A stretch of 64,000 nt of DNA. Source: Erythroxylum novogranatense (Eukaryota; Streptophyta; Magnoliopsida; Malpighiales; Erythroxylaceae). Position numbers and translations under genes: made by a program. Positions 1 through 14,000 of this stretch are shown here, piece by piece. A model generated the notes under the pieces. The model did not search any database. It was not told the origin of the DNA and worked only from the letters and a program-made list of their open reading frames with translations. The stretch lies in contig CM057224.1 in NCBI GenBank assembly GCA_029891385.1, positions 7,254,001 to 7,318,000 on the forward strand, read 5' to 3'. The number at the start of each line of letters is the position of its first letter. Positions within the stretch are counted from its first letter, which is position 1.

Positions 1-2551
1 CACGACAGAAACCAAAACTCAACAATTTATATTATTATATATAACCCTTATTTCCCCCTTTATTTTCTGATTTCCAACCAAACTTCCAACACCCATAACT
101 CTTCCTACACATTTCTGAAAAATGCAAACTATACCTTGTTGGAAAACTTATGAAAAGCTCTACAATTCTCAAGAAGACCATAAAAATCAATTTCACCCCT
201 AAGGGTGTCAAATATCCCTTCAAAGCTACAGCCTACTCAAATCCCATTAAAACAGAACAGTACATTTCAAATTTAATAACTCTCATTCTGTTCAGTCAAA
301 AATTGCACAATAAATATGCTCATCAAGGTCACAATGTTATCTCTAACTTTCATGAACAACTAAAAATCCAATTCCATTGTTAACTTGGTCAAATAATTCA
401 ATCAATGATGCTGTCCCTGAAATCACTCAATCTGAGCAGTAAATTTCTATCAAACATAACTCCCTGTACACAAGTCAAAAAAATCACTACCTTATATCCC
501 TGAAAAGATACAATCTCAAACTTCAAGTTTCATGAAGAACCCACATTCCAATTCAACCTCTAACAATTTCAAATCCGTTATGTAAGTTTCTGACCTGATC
601 AGGAATTAACATCCTAATGCAGGTTCAGATTTTGAAAATCCATAACTCCCACATCTGATCTCCAACAATTACATGCCAGATACCATTTTCAAGATAAATG
701 TGTCCTCTACAACTCTCCAGTAGACCACTCAAGCCAATTCAATTCAAAAAAATAAATAAAATTGCTACTAATCAGAATGTGCATCAAATCTGTCATTTTA
801 ACTAGGTTTAACTCAATGCACAAAATCAGTCAATAGTTAACAGTTCATAACTCCCAACGTACATATCGAAAAATTGCAAAATCAGTGACATTGGAAAGCT
901 AACAATACAGGCTTCAACTTTCATTTAGACCATTTCCACTAATTCCTTCTACATAAATCTAGAAAAATCATCAAAGTTTCAGATCATCAATCTCGGTTAC
1001 TGTTCATACTGCACCTATACATCACTTTCAAAGCAAGATTCAACACTCTTATAATCACAATTGGGCAGTGCTCCCTTCACAACAATTGTAGAAAAATGTC
1101 TAAATTTTAAGTCAAAACAAGCCTCACCTCATTTTCTCAACCACACAATTAGTTATGGCAAAAACATTAGAACATGTTCAAAGTACAATTTCCAGCTTTC
1201 ATCAACAACTTAACTTCTACCATTTCTAACACCAATAACACATCACTAAGCATCCATTTTCACCTCTAATTCATCCACAAAATCATCACAACAATTTCTT
1301 ATATATTAGAGCATATTTGGCAGCAATACCATACACAACTTCCATATTTTATTTACATTCATCTAACATCATAACCATCATTAACAACCTTAAATTCACA
1401 ATCTTTATCTACCATATCACTTTCCCTCACACAAACATATATTTATACCCAAATAATCCTACCCCTATCTTCATGAAGTTAATGCATCATAAGCTTAATA
1501 ATAACACCAAAATTCCCATTAAATGCATCTTAAAACCATGATTCAATAACTACATAATCAAAGCATCATTAAAGCTTAACTTAATCACTTACCTACTTAG
1601 CTTCCAACTCCAACTCTTAACTTCTCCAATTACTTTACTTCTTTACTTCTTTTCCATCCTAAGCATGGTGATCATCAAGATAAGAAGGTAGCAAGATGCA
1701 AGTTTACAAGCTTGTAAGAAAGGAAAGTACTTAAGATGGGAGGAAGGAAAATCGATGGAGGAGAGATAGTTAAAGGAGATTTCGTGGATGAATGAATAAC
1801 ATAAACAAGTGATGATTTTCCTCCTCTTTAATCATTCCCTAAGACAAATACGAGAATGAAGGATAAGGAGCATTAAATGAAGCTTTTGGTGGCCAATTGT
1901 GATAGGTTGATAGTTTTAAAGAAAAGTCAAACATTTCATTAAATAATAAGCTTAATTTCTTCATTTAACCCATTTGTTCATTCTTTCCCTTTAACCATTT
2001 AGAAGCATCGAGAATGAGAAGAGAAGACCAAGTCCAAGCCATTTCCAAACACTAAATTAAGAGGACACTTGGCAATGTAGGAAGGAATGAGAAAAGTCAA
2101 AGGACCAATCAAAATTTTGAAAATAATAAAACAAATACCAAGCCATTTCAATCCAATTTCGGTTCCTACAAGCTTTAAGGGTCCACTTTTGGGTCCCTAC
2201 AAAATGTGCAAGAGTTTTAAGATCAAATAGCAGTAGAAATTCAACCGGTTCGTCAATTGGTGATTTTTTTTCCGGTCCGGGAATTTTCTCCGAAAAAATC
2301 CAGAAAAAATCCTAAAAATCCCTTAAAATAGAAAACAATTTATGGCGCACTCAGAATAATTTTTCACACCCATTAACCACGTTAATCCCAATAAAATTGT
2401 CTTAGGCACGCAAACCGGGAATATCATGTATGCATGTACAGTAATTTCATGTGCACAATTTCACTAATCACAGTACTAATTAATCCCTCACAATCCCTTC
2501 CTATGCCAAATTTCCTATTTTACCCTTCCAGTAGGGGGGTGGGATGTTACA
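1..2551 (-). repeat. Chromovirus LTR, family A-like, truncated by window edge
   Basis: The right edge reads GGGATGTTACA, the complement of the TGTAACATCCC start shared by the gypsy LTRs in this window, so the LTR lies on the minus strand and its 3-prime part is outside the window. Stretches near 970-1090 match the reverse complement of 9490-9600 in the family A LTR. Examples are the pairs gggcagtgctccc / gtgctgccca and the cttgatgacctgaat-type segment. No polypurine tract follows the edge at 2552, so this is a 5-prime LTR or a solo LTR rather than a 3-prime LTR. The short ORFs inside have no recognisable product. Confidence 0.7.
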
Positions 2552-3084
2552 GAAACAACCATCAATAACTAGTGCTCAACATGCTCTATTTTCCCCATAA
2601 ATCCTAACCAATAGTGAAGAATTTATTTGAATCATAAGTTAGAGAAATCTAGTTTCTTGTTGCACTATGCCTAATCAAAAGGAAAAGGAGTGTAGGTGAA
2701 GCTATCAAGAAAAGGGTTATTGGCAAGCCCCCTATTCCCTCTTCCTCTTATTGTCTTTAGTTATTTGGAAGGTCAAGGTCCTTATTAGCCCCCTTTAAAC
2801 AACATGCTATTAAAAATTTATTCTCTATTCAACCTATGATCTCCTAATTACTTGAAAAAAAAAGTAAAATTTGATAATCCTACCCCTATAAATTATGTTT
2901 TTGGTTTTTGGTGCTTACTTAATAACTTTCTCACCATTACAATAAAAGAATTTTTAGACCTTAAAACCCATCTCTTTGTTCTACCACCATTTTAAACTCA
3001 TCTTAGCAATTCATTCATTTAAAAATTCCTCACCTCTTAATTAGATCACCCTATTTTTTGCATTTTCATTTATACCTCAAACAG
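2552..3084. other. AT-rich stretch, no gene recognised
   Basis: No ORF, RNA gene or clear repeat boundary was seen. It may hold the very decayed 5-prime end of the LINE that becomes recognisable at about 3085. Confidence 0.5.
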
Positions 3085-5450
3085 CATCCCTTAGAGCAAA
3101 CAGCTTTGGAAAGACTATATCTTCAAGTTATAATGTAAAAGATCTTTGGATTGTAGTATGAGACTTCAATACTCACTTACACCCATATAGCTTAGAGGAT
3201 GCCTCATAATGATAGGATAATGAAGAATTTGAAATAATTTATGAACTCGATTTTCTTAGTGACTTAAAATTCTTTGGCATGCTTTTCACTTAGAACAACA
3301 AACAATCAAGCAAGGCATTTATATAAAGGAAGTTGGCTAGAGTGTTAGCAAATGACAAATTACTATAAGTTTTCCTTTATTCATGGGAAAATTTTGAGGT
3401 ATCCTATATTTCAAATCATTCAACTTCTATAAAAATAATTTGGTATTAAGTTGTAAATTCTTATTTAAAATTTGTATCATTTGTTCATATTATAGGAATT
3501 ATTAAAAGCATGTAAAGTTTATGACTTACCCAATAAAAAAAAGTTCTTGAATCCCCTTTAAATTTAATAACTTTTTGTCAACTTGTAATGGCTTTAAGGA
3601 AGAAGTATTGACTATGAAACGGTGATGAAAATTCAAGAATTTTTCTTCAAATTTATCCTTACTAGAAGGAACATCGATAACATTATTAAATTATTTGATT
3701 ATAATGACAACTCTATCAGTAAACAAAAGTAGTTCAAGGATCTTCGCTTATACTTTTTCATAAGTTTCTCAAAGATTGGGAGACTTAACCATGCTAAACC
3801 CTCCAAACTTCCCACACTTTAGCCTAACCAACTCAACTTATCTTTAATATTTGAGATTATTAAACCTTTTTCAAAAAGATGTTAGAAAATCCACATTGCT
3901 CTTGATTTTATCATTTCATGGCAAATGCTTAAAGAGTTAAAAATCATTTAGTACTCTTATCCATAAATCATTTATTACTCTTATCCATAAGAGTCCTTAC
4001 CTAGCATCCTTATAAGAATTCAAGTCAATTTCTTGTTGCAACGTTATTCACAAAGTAATTGCAAAGTTGTTTGTGAAAAGATTAGACAATGTTCACTTAC
4101 TTTTGTTAGTAAAAATCAATCAATATTCAGTGTAGGATGAAATATCAATTTCAACATCTTAATTTCTCAAGATTTGCTCAGTGATTACAAAATAAACAAT
4201 TCATCCAAAAGGCACCTACACAAAATGGACTTTAAAAAAACATTTGATCCATTACACTTAAACCTTATCATTATTGCGTTATCTTGTTTTGGCTCCCTTA
4301 TCCCCTATTTTCTCTAATTGGTTTTTTATATACATCACAATAACTTCCTACTTAATCTTGATTAATATTTAACTGACTAACCAATTTAAAGGAATGTTTT
4401 TATTCGCTACATGGAATTCCTTAAATTATTGATTGAAAAAAGAATTTTTTAAGTTAAAATTTTCACGTACCATCTCAAATGCTCAGCATACAAATCTTCA
4501 CTCTAGTATTTACAACAATTGTTTTTATTTTCCCATATTTACATTATCTCTACTAAAGGCTACTTCAAAGCTCTAAATAAGTTTGAAATCCTCTATAGCA
4601 TATCTATTAAAAAAATTAAGATTTCTATATATGTATCTGTTGTTAACCCCCAACTTTGTAAGGAATTTATCAAATATCACAAGATTTAGGCATGTTGGAC
4701 TGCCCCTAAAATACTTGAAATTCCTTTAATAACTTTTAGATGATCATTTAAAGATTGCTCCCATCTCATTCAATAGATACAAAGCATGACAAAATGTTTG
4801 ACAACTAAATTCATATCACATGCTGGATGAGTGCAAATAACAAAATATATCTTGATTTGCCTTCATGTATTGGCAAATTCACCCACTCCTCCCTTTTGAA
4901 GTAATTAAACACATTATGAAAAGCATTAAAAACTTCCCTTGCTCAGGAATAATTGACTATAACCATAAAGAAAAAGTTAAGTGGAAAGATAGTTGCAAGG
5001 AAAAATAAGAGGTATTCTCAACATAACTCCAATTAAGATAGTTAATAAGATGCTCCTACTAAAAAGCCATTCATGGAGCATAACTCATTTTAAGTCAAAT
5101 AAATTCATCTTAAAGTTACAGATATCCAAAAGCTATGGAAAGTGAAACAAACTTACAATGCTTTATAGTTATGAATGAAAATTTTAAAGCTAAATGAGGT
5201 AATCAGACCCTATATCAAACAAATCTTAGGAAATAGAAGGAATACACTCTTTTGGTATAATAATTAATATCGTGGAGACATTTGCAGAATTTACTCCTTT
5301 AAGTTCCCAGTTAGCAGCTTGTTACTAACCCACTTTCTAATATTTGGTCCTAGCATATTTGCATTTTGAGAGGCTTTGAGTGTCATTAAGGATAATCTTC
5401 TATATTATAACCCCAACTACATCAACAAAGACAAAATCATTTGGCTAGGC
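3085..5450 (+). pseudogene. Decayed L1-type LINE ORF2 (endonuclease and reverse transcriptase)
   Basis: Reading across frames, plant LINE landmarks appear in the expected order. Around 3150-3180 there is an endonuclease motif like (G)DFNTHLH. At 3240-3330 a segment resembles LSDLKFFGMLFT followed by KLARVLANDK. At 4040-4260 reverse transcriptase sequence includes a KVIAKLFVKRLD-like piece and MDFKKTFDPLH, matching the KMDLQKAFDSVH region that carries the first catalytic Asp. At 4770-4830 a downstream segment reads TTKFISHAG. Stops and frameshifts occur every few codons, so nothing is translatable. The family is LINE/L1, known from plants as non-LTR retrotransposons with an apurinic endonuclease. 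The borders are approximate and no poly-A tail was located. Confidence 0.7.
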
Positions 5451-7390
5451 AACATATCCCACAATTTCTATAATAAAAACATCTTAAGATTCTACAAAGA
5501 TCAAGTCCCTCTCTAATCTTGGTGTACACTCCTTTGATACAAAGTCCAGTTACCAAAATCCAATTTCAATTTTTGGATTGCAATTAAACAAAAGTTGTTG
5601 AATGAAAAAATTTTAATTTATTAAAATGGCTACTAAAATTTGCTCCTTATGTAATTTTATTCTAAAAAATAAAATTATATATTATTTGATTGCTCATATT
5701 CTTGCTTTTATGAAAATTAATGCTATCTTTATACAACTTGCATTGGACCAAGATGATTAAAAATTCACAATAAAGAGTGCAAATTCCAATTAAATGCACT
5801 TTCCCATTCTCCTCTTAACTTATAATCAACTTCTCTATATGAGTTTTAAAAGGGATACCATACAACATCCCAATACCTACTCCAAAATACAATTATCTAT
5901 ATTAAAGAAATAACCACTACCAAAGGATCAACTCCAAACTCAACTCCTCTCTAACATCCAACTAGAATTTTTAGTATCCATTATCAAAAGTATTTGATCA
6001 AAACTAACATATATTTTCATATTGTATTATATATGTTCTCTAGTTGATCGTTATAACTTCTATAATATAGAAAGCTTAAACTTTTGCATCAATATTTTGT
6101 AGATTGTTTAACTATTTCTAAAAAATTTATAACTAGATGTAACTACTTTTTAATATAATATATTACTTAATTGTCTAAAACAAAGAACTAGATAATATCA
6201 CATCAACTTTATAACCATAATGCCCAAGAAAATATAATTACGGCTATATTAGTTAAGGACCTAGTCTCCAAAATAGTCTTTATGGCTATGTGTTTACAAA
6301 CGTGGACCAAGTATTAGGATTTAAAATAAGAAGAATATAAGAGGAAAAGTAAACAATAACGTTTAACATCTACAAGAAGTTATAAAATTTGAAATTAAAG
6401 CATTTATACAAAATTTTAGATTTATTGAAATGAGTGAAAGAATGAGTAACATTATCCAGAGTAATATATAATATGAATATAGTGAAAGATAACAGGAGAG
6501 AAATAGTCCACAAATAATTGTCTCACCCAATGACATATTAATTAAAGATTATTTACACAAACAAGCCGTGCCTTTTGCATATTCAACTTTGAAAAAGCTT
6601 CCACATCAAAAGATATAATAGTAATATATCCATGCTTATCTATAGATGGAAGCTTTTTACACATCAAATATTTGAATCTCTATAACATTGTAAGAATTAA
6701 TCTTAGAATGATGTACCTTATTTATGTGTACATTTTGAAGGGGTAAGAATTAATCATTCTGCAGGATAACAATCCTTTGTCTTAGCTTATATGAGAAATA
6801 AGATACTCACTTGCCTTTAGAAGATTCAACTTACTCATTTCCTAAAAATTTCAAGAACATACACTCAAAATTCTAACTGATCCAAATTTTATGCATTAAT
6901 GTTACAACTTTTTCATAAACCTATAAATTCATATATTTTTAATAACTAAGCAAAGTAAAGATTGTAAGCTCAATTTTTAATGGGGTAGGAATATAAGGAG
7001 AAGAGTTCCTGGAATAGTACATCTTACCTAAATATTACAATGTTACTTCATGGATCTCTTTTATATATAAGTTCCTTTTCATTCTAAATCTCCTTTTAAT
7101 ATTGAATAAACCTTTTCTTAAGACAACATAACTATCCTTTTAGTCAAGTACTGTTTCACTAAGAAATTAACAATCACATAAGCTATAAAGTAAAATACAT
7201 ACATAACAAATGGCTCGATTAGCAATTTATATGATCCATCTTATACAGACTCATAACATGAATAAACCTTGATTCACTTATTAATTCTTAATAATATCTG
7301 AACTTCTAGAAGACTTTAATATCTGCGAGTGCATTATATTTTAAAACTCCCTTGTTTAGATAAATGCTAAAGAGTTGAGTAAGCTATGGA
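5451..7390. other. AT-rich non-coding stretch
   Basis: Very AT-rich sequence with frequent stops in all frames. It may include the 3-prime tail of the LINE (to about 5800). No RNA gene, terminal repeat or coding segment was recognised. Confidence 0.5.
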
Positions 7391-8168
7391 ACTTGTAAGA
7401 CTTCAAAATTTTGATCTTATGATGATTTAATGAAATTTCAAACATTAGAGAGATAATTAAAATTTTTAGTTAATTTGAATATTTTCTATTGAATATTTAG
7501 AAGGTGTAGGATTAATGAATTATAATGAGAGAACTTATGAAATAAGAAAATTTGGTGAAGAATCATGTTAGTTTATTTGTTGCCCATAGTTTATTTGTTG
7601 CCACCACGAAATACTCATCAAGATTTTAGTTATAAATTTTCATTAAAAATTATAATTAAAATGATTCAAGAAACTATGGAAAGATTAAATGTTATCTTTA
7701 CAATCCATAAGAAGAAAATCAAGGTTGGTTCAAGATTATCAGTTGATCAATGAACCCTACTGGTTATATGGTAAAGAAGATGACATTGGTCGACTGATGT
7801 CTTATAGTGATCAACTAGTATATACCAAAGCTATTTTAAAAAATAAAGGGATTCTTATGCTAAAATAAAAATAAAGAAAGGAATAAGAAGGAAAGGAGCA
7901 ATAATGAATATTAAAAAAGCAAAAATGAGTGATAAGGAAGTTGATTTTGTAGGATTTAGTCACAATAACAAAAATTCAGGTAATGTTCATTTAACTTCTA
8001 CACCAAAAAAGGAGATTTAAGGTATTTTTGTAAACAAAAACACAAACATGTGGTATATACAAATTAAGGTATTTTAGTTGATTTTTTTATTTTTATTTTA
8101 TTTTTTATAATTTATTTTTTATATGAATTAATTGTTTTGCTTTTTATTGTCTTGATTTTAAGAATTAT
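7391..8168 (+). repeat. Old repeat family D, copy 1, left part
   Basis: This segment aligns by eye with 25386-26040. Shared landmarks are an opening like TGTAACAACCCAAAATTTTG (degenerate here), a tagaaggtgta segment near 7500, the acatgtggtatatac segment near 8048, and an end in a tttaagaatt stretch. The start of copy 2 (TGTAACAACCC) suggests an old gypsy LTR. At 8168 the copy is broken by the family A LTR and resumes near 24211, where the phrase tataaacctta matches the next bases of copy 2. Confidence 0.55.
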
Positions 8169-10583
8169 TGTAACATCTCATCACGGATGGGAAGGGTAAA
8201 ATGGTAATTTGGAATGTGTTACGAGTGTGTAAACGTATCTCGGCATGGTCATGCTTAATATGGCCTCCATATATGTATAACTTGGAATTTTTGTACATGC
8301 ACATGATTGTACATGCATTCCTGACCGTTTCCGACATATGTGTTTATTATGTAAAATATGTTATTTGTGCATAAGAAATTGAATTGGAATTGATGTTGGT
8401 GTGTTTTACATTTATGTAGAATTTTAGAAATTTTTCTAGAATTTTTCGGGAACAATGTCCGGACCAAAAAAAATTACCAAATGACAGACTGACTAATTTT
8501 TGGTATTGAAAATTACTGTCCAATGGCACTGGAAAATTGGAGATATGATTTTAGAATTTATAACTCTGAGCCATTGGAATTTGGAATAGAAATTGAATTG
8601 AAATTGGAAAGAGACCCGAAAAGTGTGTAAAAGCAGGACAAGTGGCAAGTGACACTTGTCACTTGCCCACTTAAACTTGTTATATATATATAATTATCCT
8701 CAGCTTAGACAATATCCCACGACACTTCATATTTAGCAAAAGTAGAAGGGCTTTTAAATGCTCTCTTTCTCCCTCATCCGAAGGTGCCTTCATCTTCTTC
8801 TTTCATTGATTTCTCCTTCTTCGTTGGTGTTCATCCTCCCATACAAAGAGTCCTTCTTGTTTACTTGGTTGCTCCTTCTTCCTTCTCATGCAAATCCAAC
8901 TTAAGCCTTGTGTTGATGATGATAATAGTGATGATGGGTGATGATTGCCGTGGGAGTGGTGGAAGGGAGAACTTGGGATAGTTGAAGAGTGTAGGCTTTC
9001 AAGCTTGTTTAGGTAAGAATTTAAGTTATGTGTCCTTAAAGTAGTGGTTAGAAGCAATAATTATGACATCTTGTGCATCACTTGCATAAATTTTGTGTGT
9101 TGATTGTATGGGTATAAGTGTATATTTTGTAAGGATAAATGAGATAGTAGGTGATTTATGTGAATTAATAGTTTTGGCTTGTTTTTATGATGTTAGTATG
9201 ATGGTAGATGAGAGTTAATTAAGGGAAGAAACTTGTGAGTGTGTGCTTCCATTTGTGAATCCTTATGCAAGAAAATGCCTTGATGAAATTATGACTGTGT
9301 TAGTGATTACATTGGATGCCAATTGATGTAGGAATGATGTTAGAATGAAAGGGGGAGACTTAGGTAGCAAATCTGGAAAAGTTACCTTGTACATGTTTCA
9401 ATGTTTTTGCCATAACTAGTTGTGTGGTTAAGCAATTGAGGTAAGGTTTGTCTTAAATTAAAATTGATACATTTTGCTACATTTCTTATGAAGGAAGTGC
9501 TGCCCAATTTTGATTAGAAGAGTGTTGAATCTTGCTTTTAAAGTGAAGTATAGGTGTAGTATGAACAGTATTTCGAGCTTGATGACCTGAATCTTTGATG
9601 AATTTTCCTAGATTGCTTTGGGTTGAATTTGTGAAATTGGTCTTCATAAAAGTTGAATATTTTGTGTTAGCTTTTTAACGCCACTAAGTATGATATTTTT
9701 TTATTTGTAGATTGAAAGTTATGGTCTGTAAATGTTCAAGTGGTAATTCAGCCTTTGGTGTGCAATGCTCTAAGTGCATAGGTTTTGTGCTTTTTGTGTT
9801 CTGCTATTTATTTGGGAGTGTTAATGGTGAAATCGGCTTTAGTTACCTTCTGGAAAGTTGTAGAGGATTATTGTAGCTTTCTAATGAGATATTTTGTGTA
9901 AATTTTGAATGTAAGGATTGTAAGATATAAATTTGTAAAGTTTTGTTATGGTTTAGGTTATGTGCTGATTTCCTGGACAGCCAAATTAATGGGAGGTTTT
10001 AACCTAGTTAGAGGTGGAATGTGGTGCTATTTCCTTCTTGAGAATTGTAGTACATTGTCTAAGATTTTTATTGCTATATGGTATGTAATGTTTCGACAAT
10101 GGGTTGGAAAGTTATGAATTTTGGAAGATTGAGTTATATTTGAGAATGATTTGGATAGGCTGAAGCTTTGATTGAGAAATTGAGTTATTTAATGATGGAA
10201 TTGGCTTTCAGTTTGTTCATGAAAGTTGTATCCCTTGTTTTTCTCTTTTGATTGACATAAAATTTGGAATTTTTAGCTAAGGGGGTAAAAAGTTATGATT
10301 TTTGAAAAATTACTGAACTTTTGTGGCAATTTTGTGATTTGGCAGTGTCTTTGAGTGCAATTTTGACACCCGTAGAGGTGAAATTGGTTTGTGTACCCTT
10401 CATGAAATTTGTCGGGTTTTCTGAGAACTTTCCAACGAGACTGAATTTGGAATTTTTAGACACTTGTGTAAATAGATAAGGGTTTTGAAAGAGGAGAAGG
10501 TAGTTAGTAAAAATTGGAAATTTGGAAAAAGAAGGAAATTGGAAAAAAAAATTGGTCTGTCGCTCGCACCATGCGAGGGCGCA

Positions 10584-10610
10584 AGAGGCTGGGTGCGACG
10601 CCCAGCCTCT
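10584..10610. other. 10-bp perfect hairpin followed by a T-run
   Basis: AGAGGCTGGG (10584-10593) pairs perfectly with CCCAGCCTCT (10601-10610) around a 7-base loop, and the hairpin is followed directly by GATTTTTTTTT. It sits in a GC-rich island (about 10555-10612) inside the otherwise AT-rich family A LTR. The shape resembles an intrinsic terminator, but such terminators are bacterial. Here it is more likely a structured or family-specific GC-rich module of the LTR. Confidence 0.6.
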
Positions 10611-11078
10611 GATTTTTTTTTATTATTATTATTTAATTATTTTTTTCTTAATTGCTTAATTTGGGATTGATGTGACTTAATTATTTCTTTTGTCAATTAC
10701 TTTCACATCCGACGTCTGATTGACCTGATTCTCGAGGCATCGGATTCGTATAATATTTAATTTCGTTTATTTATGAAATTGGGAATTTTTAGAGCCGAAA
10801 TTGACGAGAATTGGTTAGGTCAAAGTGAGGGGTTCGGGTAAGGATTTTCCTAAGCTGTGTTTTATTTATAATTGGACCTATAGAGGTCCGAATTGAGTGA
10901 TTTCGGTGTCAATAGGTTTCTAATTTTTAGGGAAAAATTGGTGATGGGAAATTGTGTAATAGTGCCGGGAATGTCACAAACATGCATTGTACACATTTAA
11001 TTGCTACATGTGCATTATTAAATATTTCTGATTGCCAATTTGGTAATGTTGGATATTTGGACTGTTTTAGAGACGCAT

Positions 11079-14000
11079 TGTTGGGCCCCGAAATTTTTTT
11101 TATTTTTTTATTTTTATTTATTGATTTATAGATTTATTCATTAATTATTTTTATTTTGCCTTGATTGCTTTAATTATGTGTTTATATAGATATTTTTATG
11201 TTGGGCTTGGAAATTAGAAGTTGGGAATTAAAATGAAGGCCTGGACCTAACATTAGAAAGTATGGGCTTTAAAAGATAAGTGGATTAGGGTAGAGTGGGC
11301 TTGTGAGGAGGAGGAGGAGAGCCCAAAAGTTTTGAAAGTTAGAGGAGAGATCAAAACTATGTAGTTTTGAGGTAGGTTTTAAGTGGAAATATAAAGGAAT
11401 GAAGAGAAGAGAAGGAGAGGAGCAAAGTGTCGTAAGTCAACAAAAGAAAAGAGAAGAGAGCAAATCGTGAGCAAGGAAGCAAGAGGGTTTCGGCCAAGAG
11501 AGGAAGGAGAACCATAGGAGGCTTGAAGGGAGGAAGAAAGGAGAGGAAAAAGGAAGAGAAAAAGGAAGAGAATCGATTTATTAGAGATTAGTTCCATCTT
11601 TGTTTATGTTAGATTCGAAAATGGGATGAAATGGAAGTTAGGGTTTGTGTAGGATTTGAAGAAAGATAGAGAGAAATGTGAGATCTATGGATTTTATGGA
11701 CTTTTAAGCTAAGGTTATGGTGACTCTAGCTTAAATATCTTATAGGTAGGTTAGGTTTAAAGTATACTTTTATTTTGCTTGATTTTTATGAATGTTATGC
11801 TTTCCTTTAGAATATAAATAGTGAATGGAGTATGTTTTGATTGAAGGAAATCAAGAGAACTCCACTCACGACAAGGAGGAAGGACAATCTTGAATTCGAA
11901 TACCGACGATAGGTGGGTAACATTTTTATAGTTGTTGTGTAATGGGCAAATGCCCTATGTGTGCTATCTTTGATAATTATGTGCATATTGAAAGGGTATT
12001 TCCTTTGATTTGAATGTAAAGTGTGAAACTATGATGATTCGAAAGTATGAAAGAAGCACGAAATGCTATTCTTGTGCTTGAATATGTGAGCATAAATGAG
12101 TTGTGATTGGACAAGAGAGAACCCATTTCGATAGTCACGTGCACGTTGACCCCCCTAGCCTTCTCCCGGCAGCCCGCTTGTGGCCCACGAGATCCGAAAA
12201 TAGACTCGTTGTGTTTACGATAAACTTCGGTTTATTCGTTGTGTTTATGGAACTCTCGAGCCAATTGTGTGCATATCATCATTTTTGAGTAAATGATACA
12301 TATTACTTGTTTTACTTGATAAAAGATCTAATGTGATGCTTTATGTGATGATTTTGGCTAATTGATGATTTATGTGATGAAGTTGAGTCATTTGTGCTTT
12401 ATATGATAGACTGAAAATGTTTTGAATTCTTTATGTGTTGTGTGGCTCATTACTCGATGGCTATAGAGGTTTTAGCCACTGAGCCATATTTGCTCATCCC
12501 ATTCTCCCTCCTCAGGTGCAAATTCTAGTTGAGCGCGGAACTTTGCAAGGCATCGGGCATAACTCCAAGAAACTTTAGACACTTTTGTATTAAGTTAGTA
12601 ACTAGCTTTCGGAATGCCTTTATAAGCATATTAAGCATTGAGCATCTCATATGTTGTATTTTGGTACTTGATTCATGATGGATATGATGAATATGCTGAT
12701 ATGTAACTAAAGCTATAATTGAGCTCTTGAATGATTGATAAAGAGATGAGAGCTCTAGTACTCTCTTCTTCATATGAATTTGTTATCTGCGATTTGTGCT
12801 TGCCTTTAAAAAGGGTACATGTATGAGTCTTTTGATCATTAAGTTGTTGTTGGCTTTTGTCTTGGGATAGCTTGCTGGAAGTTGCAAAGGTTTATGAGTG
12901 GTGATAAGGAAAGATTTAGAGATAAGATTGGTAGTGATATGGAAAATGTTCACTGAATATGCTTCAGTATTTTAGCCATAACGTCTTCTCTAGTAATCCA
13001 AACGAGACGATTCTTATTTTGGATTAAACTAGAGATATATGGCTACATTTTGTAAGAAGACATCGAATTTCAATTCTGTGTCTAAGAGTCTCGAATATTG
13101 TCATGAAGTTAAGATTTGGGTGCAGTGTTGGTGCAGGAACGAAAGTCTGATCCTCTGACTTTAGGGGCAATTTTGGGATTGTTAAAGAAAGATTTTGCCA
13201 AAATTTCCTTCTGAAAAGTTGTAGATATTTCTTTTATTTTTCCAACGGTATAAAGTTTGTAAATTTTGGATATCTGAGTGAAAAGTTATGCATCTTCAAA
13301 GTGGGGATGTTCTGGAGAAAGGGCTCAGACGAAGTTAGGCTTCATTTTTTTCGTCTGTGATGACATCATCTTCGTTTGTGATGACGTCATCACAGACGAA
13401 TTTTTGCGTCTGTGCTGACGTCATCACGAGCATTTTTTTTTGTGTCTGCTACGACGTCATCACGCATTTAATTTTTATGTCTCATACGACGTCATCACGA
13501 GCAATTTTTTGCGTCTGCACGACGTCATCACAGCAGCAATTTTTATGTCTGTCTTGACGTCATCACGCATTTAATTTCGTCTGTCTTGACGTCATCATCT
13601 GCTTTGTGTTTTTGACCTCTCTTCCTTCTTTTGGCCATAACTTTTTGTACAAACCTCCGATTTAGCCGATTTTTGAAGCGTTAGATTCATAAGAAAATTT
13701 TCTATCTTTTTATACCTGATTGGTCAGTATTGCTTTTAATTTGAAAAAGGTGGTTTGAAACAAAGTGTGGCAATCAGTTGTCAAAGTCTGAATATACTTC
13801 ACTAATTTTAGAATATCTTGAGCTATAGAGCTCCGATTGAGGCGATTCTTATTTTTAAATTAAACTAGAGACCTAAACCTACAAGTTTTATGAACAAACT
13901 GAACAACAAGCTAGCCTATAAGGTTTTCCAATTTTGACGCGAAGTCAGTAAAGTGTTCAGTTTTGACTATTTTGGTTATAACTTTTTCATTTATGATCCG

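Noticed and set aside
13350..13608. CRISPR-like array of repeats and spacers
   Set aside because: Repeats are degenerate, the linkers are themselves related, and the array is inside an LTR of a plant retrotransposon.
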